Assembly: GCA_041161065.1 (NCBI GenBank)
Contig: JBEAVE010000038.1
Location: forward strand, 1-56,178
Direction: 5' to 3'
DNA length: 56,178 nucleotides
Source: DYRG01 sp041161065
Lineage (GTDB): Bacteria; Pseudomonadota; Gammaproteobacteria; Beggiatoales; Beggiatoaceae
The notes beneath the pieces are model-generated. The model was given only the letters and a program-made list of their open reading frames with translations. It was not told the origin of the DNA and made no database searches. Below are positions 52,021-56,178 of the stretch, in pieces (position 1 is the stretch's first letter; every line of letters starts with the position of its first letter). A program made the position numbers and the translations under genes.

Positions 52021-52978
52021 AAGCGACGCGGTTTTGTGAATTGCCGTTGAGAAAAAGACCTAAATTATCCGCCGCTTGATCGATGGCGCGTTGTCGAGAT
52101 TCCCGTGCCGCCCACGCAATATGCGGCGTAATCAATAAGTTAGGAATATCGTTTGCCAATAAAGGATTGCCATTTTTTGGCGGTTCTTCCGTCAAAACAT
52201 CAACCGCCGCGCCGCCCAATTTGCCCGCCCGCAACGCCGTCGCCAACGCCTCCTCATCGACCAATCCGCCGCGCGCTGTATTGATTAAAATCGCATCGGG
52301 TTTCATTAACGAAAGGGCTTGTTGATCAATTAGATAGCGCGTTTCTGGCGTTAATGGACAATGCAAACTCAACACATCAACTTGTGGCAATAATTCATTC
52401 AAAGGCACGCGCGGCACGCCATCGTTTTGCGAAATATTACCCGCCCGTTGCGCAATTAATACTTTCATATCAAAAGCCTGCGCCATTTTTGCAACCCCGC
52501 GTCCCAATTCACCATACCCCACAATCCCTAAGGTTAAATCTTTTAATTCCCGAATCGGCGCGGCGTGCAACCAAAACAACGGGCTTTTCTGCCATTCACC
52601 GTTTCTAATCGCTGACAAATAATCTTGCAAATGAATCGACAAATTCAAAATTAACGCAAAAGTGTGTTGAACAACCGACGGCGTACCATATTTCACCACA
52701 TTCGTAACTGCAACGTTGTATTGTTTTGCGGCAATTAAATCCACGTTATTTGTACCCGTCGCTAAAATGCCGATATAGCGCAAACGAGGGCACTGTTTAA
52801 AATGTTCTTCCTTAATGATCACTTTATTGGTCAAAGCGATGTCGATATTTTCCAAACGCGCCAAGGTTTCTTCGGGCATTGTTTGAGGAAAATGCTGCCA
52901 ATTGATCGGGAGTTTCTCAAATGCTTTCAAATGAGTATCGTGCCCTAAACTATCTCGATCTAAAAATACGCCGTTCAT
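52019..52978 (-). CDS. D-isomer-specific 2-hydroxyacid dehydrogenase (HprA-like)
   Basis: A protein of 319 residues. The NAD-binding loop is LGIVGYGELGRGVAKMAQA. Catalytic residues are Arg in NTARGGLVDE (ligand-binding region), Glu in VLTEEPP and His in ITPHIAWAARESRQ. The pattern RYIGILATGTNNVDL fits the glycerate/hydroxypyruvate/phenyllactate-type subfamily. It oxidises or reduces a small 2-oxoacid with NAD(P)H; the exact substrate (hydroxypyruvate or glyoxylate being likely) is not determinable here. It follows the AlgR-like gene by 15 bases. Confidence 0.9.
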   Translation of the reverse strand: MNGVFLDRDSLGHDTHLKAFEKLPINWQHFPQTMPEETLARLENIDIALTNKVIIKEEHFKQCPRLRYIGILATGTNNVDLIAAKQYNVAVTNVVKYGTPSVVQHTFALILNLSIHLQDYLSAIRNGEWQKSPLFWLHAAPIRELKDLTLGIVGYGELGRGVAKMAQAFDMKVLIAQRAGNISQNDGVPRVPLNELLPQVDVLSLHCPLTPETRYLIDQQALSLMKPDAILINTARGGLVDEEALATALRAGKLGGAAVDVLTEEPPKNGNPLLANDIPNLLITPHIAWAARESRQRAIDQAADNLGLFLNGNSQNRVA

Positions 52979-52993
52979 TTCATTTTTCCTTTG

Positions 52994-53779
52994 TTAATCA
53001 TCGTCGAGTTCTTTACAATCTTTGCTGCGTTTTCCCCACATATCTCTAATGGTTTGTTTCACGGTTTGCAAATGGCGGCGGCTAATTTCTAAGGTGTCGG
53101 AAATATCTCTAAAGGTTAAGAAATATTGTCCGTCGGTGGATTTTTTCAAACCCGCAATTTGAATCAAAGCCACGATGGCGTTTCTATGGACACGAATGAA
53201 TTGTCCGGCGAATTCAGGTTGTAAGGCTTTTAAGGATTCGTCCATTAAGGCTTCGCCACCGCTCCAACGCAAGGTGATGTATTTGTGGTCGGCGCGGAAA
53301 TAGTAGATTTTGTCGACGGGAATTAAGCGCGTTTCGCCGTGCACGATGACGCTGATGTGGGTTCGTGCGCCAACGCCTTGAATTTGTTCAGAATTAGGTT
53401 TCTCACAGCGGGGTTCTCGATAAAGCAACGCCGCGCGCTGCAAAGCCTGTTGTAAGCGTTCTTTTGAAACAGGTTTAAGAAGATAATCAATAGCTTGGCG
53501 ATTAAATGCCTCGAGCGCATATTCATCGTAAGCGGTGATAAAAACAATAATGGGCGGCGTGGGGAGATCGGCGAGTTGTCGGGCGGCTTCCATGCCATTG
53601 ATCCCGGGCATTCCGATGTCGAGCAGCACCAAATCGGGCGCGCAAGTTTTAGCAAATTCAACGACTTCCATGCCGTTTGAGGCTTCGATATCGAGCACAT
53701 CGAATCCCCCGATCTCCCTGATTAGGCTTCGAATGCGCATTCGCGCTAACGGTTCGTCATCTGCAATAAGAATGTTCAT
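52994..53779 (-). CDS. algR: LytTR family response regulator (AlgR-like)
   Basis: A protein of 261 residues. The receiver domain (1-120) has the acidic pair in IADDEPLAR, the phospho-Asp in LVLLDIGMPGING, and the conserved Lys in YLLKPVSKERL. The C-terminal LytTR DNA-binding domain (about 150-245) has VDKIYYFRADHKYITLRW and FIRVHRNAIVAL. AlgR relatives control surface polysaccharide and type IV pilus genes. Its kinase gene ends just upstream. Symbol by similarity. Confidence 0.9.
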   Translation of the reverse strand: MNILIADDEPLARMRIRSLIREIGGFDVLDIEASNGMEVVEFAKTCAPDLVLLDIGMPGINGMEAARQLADLPTPPIIVFITAYDEYALEAFNRQAIDYLLKPVSKERLQQALQRAALLYREPRCEKPNSEQIQGVGARTHISVIVHGETRLIPVDKIYYFRADHKYITLRWSGGEALMDESLKALQPEFAGQFIRVHRNAIVALIQIAGLKKSTDGQYFLTFRDISDTLEISRRHLQTVKQTIRDMWGKRSKDCKELDDD

Positions 53780-53785
53780 GTTTGA

Positions 53786-54937
53786 TCAGTTTTTTTCACA
53801 ATATTCATAAGGAAATCTGAGGCTTACTCGATACGATTGCCCATCACTAAACAATTCCAGCCGTGCGCGCCGCCCGTAAAAAACCGCTAGCCGCTGCCGC
53901 AAATTATCGATAGCGATATGATAGCCGCTGCCGCGCTGAATGATGTGCGTATCGGGGGGAGGCAAGGGGTTGTCGATGTCGATTTTGATAAAATGCCCGT
54001 CGGTCAAACCCGTAACACGAATAGTGCCACCTTCGGGAATGGGCTGAATGCCGTAATAAATCGCGTTTTCGAGGAGGGGTTGCAAGCTCAGTTTGGGGAC
54101 GAGCGCGTCGTGCGGAATCGCCTCTAAAATCCACTGTACTTTCAAACGGTTGCCCAATCTAAATCCTTCGATATTCAAATATTGTTTGCACAAAGTCAGT
54201 TCTTCACTCAAGGGGACGCGCTTTTTGGCATCGGCTAAACTGGCTCGAAACAACTCCGCCAAATCCAACACCGCGCGCTCCGCCAAATTCGCATCAACGT
54301 GGGTCAGCATCGCTATCGTGTTCATACTATTGAATAAAAAATGCGGATTGATTCGAGCCTGCAAGGCTTGTACGCGAAAATCGGCTTCATCTTGCGTTTT
54401 GCGTTTCCAATGATAGCTCAAATAAAAATAACGCAGCGCAATCGCCCCAACAATCAGGCTAATCCCCAAATTTCGCAGCATAAACCACGCATATTTCGAC
54501 GGCAAAATACTCGCGTCCCCTTCTTGAACGCGAATACTCAGCCCAATGGTTGGCATATTAAGTACTTGTTGCGACGGGATTTCTTTCACGGGATCGACCA
54601 CCCATTCCCACGCGATTTGGCTGTAGCACATCGTGATAAAAATCACCAAAAAATAACTTAGCGTCGCCGCCAAAAATTTGGATTGTTTTTCCAACCATCG
54701 CCGCGACAAACACAAAATCAACGTGCAACTGAGCATGACGGCGTGCGTAAATTCTGACACGCGCTTTAAATCCGACCAAGGGTACGGGTATTCCGCCACC
54801 GGCGACAAAACAAGCACCACCGCCAACAGTTGCGCTAACAATAACCCACTGAAAATAAACCGCCATTGACAAAAATCAGGTAAAAACGGCGTATTGAGGG
54901 CATTAGAATTTTTGTACGACGATGCGTAACCAATCAT
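53786..54937 (-). CDS. algZ: LytS/AlgZ family sensor histidine kinase
   Basis: A protein of about 383 residues. NTPFLPDFCQWRFIFSGLLLAQLLAVVLVLSP is the AlgZ-type opening, followed by four or more membrane helices (to about residue 190). INPHFLFNSMNTIAML holds the phospho-His, and NAIYYGIQPIPEGG plus GSGYHIAIDNLRQRL form the ATP-binding site. Start uncertain: ATG 54937 was chosen; an in-frame one at 54982 would overlap prmA by 80 bases. Six bases upstream of the AlgR-like gene, which it presumably phosphorylates. Classical AlgZ may lack kinase activity; here the His and the Asn-containing N-box are intact. Confidence 0.88.
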   Translation of the reverse strand: MIGYASSYKNSNALNTPFLPDFCQWRFIFSGLLLAQLLAVVLVLSPVAEYPYPWSDLKRVSEFTHAVMLSCTLILCLSRRWLEKQSKFLAATLSYFLVIFITMCYSQIAWEWVVDPVKEIPSQQVLNMPTIGLSIRVQEGDASILPSKYAWFMLRNLGISLIVGAIALRYFYLSYHWKRKTQDEADFRVQALQARINPHFLFNSMNTIAMLTHVDANLAERAVLDLAELFRASLADAKKRVPLSEELTLCKQYLNIEGFRLGNRLKVQWILEAIPHDALVPKLSLQPLLENAIYYGIQPIPEGGTIRVTGLTDGHFIKIDIDNPLPPPDTHIIQRGSGYHIAIDNLRQRLAVFYGRRARLELFSDGQSYRVSLRFPYEYCEKN

Positions 54938-55775
54938 CTTGTTGCGCAATCTCCAAAATGTCGCCAAACGGTTGATAAGCATTGCAAATTTGATCAGCCT
55001 GATCGCGTAAAATCCCCGATAACACCAACAAACCCTGAGGTTTTGTCCAATTCATCAAACGCGGCGCGAGTTCGCACAACGGATTCGCCAAAATATTCGC
55101 CAACACAATATCTACTTGAATGGGCGGCAGTTTTTCGGGTAAATACCAATCGATAAAAACGTGGTTGTTTTGGGCATTTTCTTTAGATGCATCAAGGGCT
55201 TGCGGATCAATATCGATGCCCCAAGCGTTGTTTGCCCCCAGTTTCATTGCCGCAATCGCCAAAATCCCCGTCCCACACCCCACATCAAGCACGGTTTTTC
55301 CCATTAAATCATGCGCATCTAACCATTTCAAACACAACGCCGTCGTCGGATGCGCGCCCGTCCCAAACGCAAGTCCCGGATCGAGTTGAATAATCACTGC
55401 ATCTGCTTGATTTATTTCATTTTCCCAGCTCGGACACACCCACAACCGTTTCCCAAATGGCATCGCATGAAAATCCGCAATCCCCTTTTGAACCCAATCC
55501 TGATCCTCAAGTTCCTCTATGTCATAAAACGGCAGTTGTTTTCCCCACGCGATTTGTAATTCATCGAGCAAACTATCCACATTTATTTCATTTTCAAATA
55601 ACGTTTGTAATCGCGTATCTTGCCACAATGGCGTGCTATTTAAGGGCGGTTCATAAATCGGTTGATCCGAACCATCTAACATTGTAACTGACAATGCCCC
55701 GTGCTCAAATAATAACGCCGCAAAACATTCTGCATTTTCAGTTTCTACTGAAAAGGTAATTTGTAACCAAGCCAT
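54903..55775 (-). CDS. prmA: Ribosomal protein L11 methyltransferase
   Basis: A protein of 290 residues. The N-terminal L11-recognition domain (1-65) begins MAWLQITFSVETENAECF. The SAM domain includes GLAFGTGAHPTTALCLKWL, VLDVGCGTGILAIAAMKLGA, and ANILANPLCELAPRL, all diagnostic of PrmA. It trimethylates L11. The 3' end overlaps the AlgZ-like kinase gene by about 35 bases. It starts two bases after the upstream restriction-type gene. Confidence 0.97.
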   Translation of the reverse strand: MAWLQITFSVETENAECFAALLFEHGALSVTMLDGSDQPIYEPPLNSTPLWQDTRLQTLFENEINVDSLLDELQIAWGKQLPFYDIEELEDQDWVQKGIADFHAMPFGKRLWVCPSWENEINQADAVIIQLDPGLAFGTGAHPTTALCLKWLDAHDLMGKTVLDVGCGTGILAIAAMKLGANNAWGIDIDPQALDASKENAQNNHVFIDWYLPEKLPPIQVDIVLANILANPLCELAPRLMNWTKPQGLLVLSGILRDQADQICNAYQPFGDILEIAQQDDWLRIVVQKF

Positions 55776-55777
55776 TT

Positions 55778-56178
55778 CTACATTTCCAATTGGTTTGAGC
55801 TGCTTTTTAATTCAGCTTTTTTAAGAACTTCTAAACTCAGCGGCATTTCTAATCTTTTGCCTTTTTCTACCATTTCTTCAATCGTCACGATTTGTATTTT
55901 GGGATAGTTTCTTCCCATCATTTCATGCAAATAAAAACCCGCTGCATTCGCTTCTTCTTCCATCGCTTTGGTTGGCTTTTCTAAAGTCATAAAAATCGCC
56001 ATTACCGCTTGTTCTCTTTCCATATCCCCGCGTAATGTTGCAATATCTTTTCTTTCGACTTTTCCGGACTTTACTTGAAAAACCATTTTCGCCGTTTCAT
56101 TTTTTGAAGTGAGAAAATACGCAATCCCATCAATCCCTTTATCTGCACCTTTTTTAGTATTGATAATGGCTCGATTGT
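55778..56178 (-). CDS. C-terminus of a restriction-type protein (Mrr-like PD-(D/E)XK domain; 5' end outside window)
   Basis: The frame is open to the window edge, so the visible 133 residues are the C-terminus of a longer protein; the internal ATG at 56086 is not the start. The pattern GADKGIDGIAYF ... KMVFQVKSGKVERKDI ... LRGDMEREQAVMAIFMTLEKPTKAM ... EANAAGFY matches the Mrr-like nuclease domain (Asp, then Q-x-K) found at the end of many type II/III DNA methyltransferase-like proteins. PKIQIVTIEEMVE and MPLS at the very end also fit. It is likely part of a restriction-modification or DNA-methylase fusion that continues beyond 56178. The stop is two bases before prmA. Confidence 0.8.
   Translation of the reverse strand, partial: NRAIINTKKGADKGIDGIAYFLTSKNETAKMVFQVKSGKVERKDIATLRGDMEREQAVMAIFMTLEKPTKAMEEEANAAGFYLHEMMGRNYPKIQIVTIEEMVEKGKRLEMPLSLEVLKKAELKSSSNQLEM

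Overview
This is a 56 kb stretch of chromosome from an AT-rich gammaproteobacterium. The evidence is a single-chain PurL of about 1,280 residues, a gammaproteobacterial-type GshA, the tig-clpP-clpX order, a Lol lipoprotein-export system, an AlgZ/AlgR-like pair and exosortase H. Exosortase H, a phasin-like protein (suggesting polyhydroxyalkanoate storage), an Rpn-family nuclease and long PAS and glycosyltransferase proteins would suit a sulfur-oxidiser of the Thiotrichales/Beggiatoaceae type. That placement is inference. No prophage, insertion sequence or CRISPR array is visible. Genes are tightly packed, often with ATGA or TAATG overlaps, and no gap exceeds 300 bases.

Layout. 1-5.7 kb (+): end of a family 2 glycosyltransferase, a membrane protein with TPRs resembling TMTC-type GT-C enzymes, and a giant PAS-only protein. 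5.7-16.0 kb (-): riboflavin synthase, a Nudix hydrolase, a protein resembling the EH_Signature family (known from ZorC of Zorya defence), a lipoprotein with five CX3C motifs, SbcC without SbcD, purL and a HIT protein. 16.2-17.5 kb: an unknown exported protein and comF, convergent. 17.6-20.4 kb (+): two copies of an exosortase plus companion membrane protein, separated by a phasin-like gene. 20.4-24.3 kb (+): murG, trmB, gshA and a YfcE-type phosphoesterase. 24.3-31.1 kb (-): tRNA-Leu(UAG), tig, clpP, clpX, a terminator, then a 1,113-residue triple glycosyltransferase. 31.2-37.1 kb (-): pbpC, a LOG-family hydrolase, thrB and recG. 37.2-41.1 kb (+): an Smr protein, a DedA/PAP2-like/LssY fusion and a TPR protein.

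41.1-43.8 kb is a likely nitric-oxide response module: an NnrS-like membrane protein, a DUF2249 protein and a hemerythrin, divergent from a Dnr-type regulator, with a perfect TTGAT-N4-ATCAA site between them. 43.9-46.8 kb (+): lolC, lolD and accA. 46.9-48.4 kb (+): an Rpn nuclease and a PmtA-like methyltransferase. 48.4-51.1 kb (-): a DUF945 protein and a dynamin-like GTPase. 51.4-52.0 kb: a secreted-protein gene whose signal peptide is broken by a seven-G run. 52.0-56.2 kb (-): a D-2-hydroxyacid dehydrogenase, an AlgR-like regulator, an AlgZ-like kinase, prmA, and the C-terminus of a restriction-type protein leaving the window.

The strongest leads for something new are the EH-like protein / CX3C lipoprotein / hook-less SbcC operon, the paired exosortase modules around a phasin-like gene, the G7 switch-like frameshift, the roughly ten-PAS protein with no output domain, and the PAP2-like domain that has lost its catalytic residues. 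All calls come from reading the sequence without database searches.
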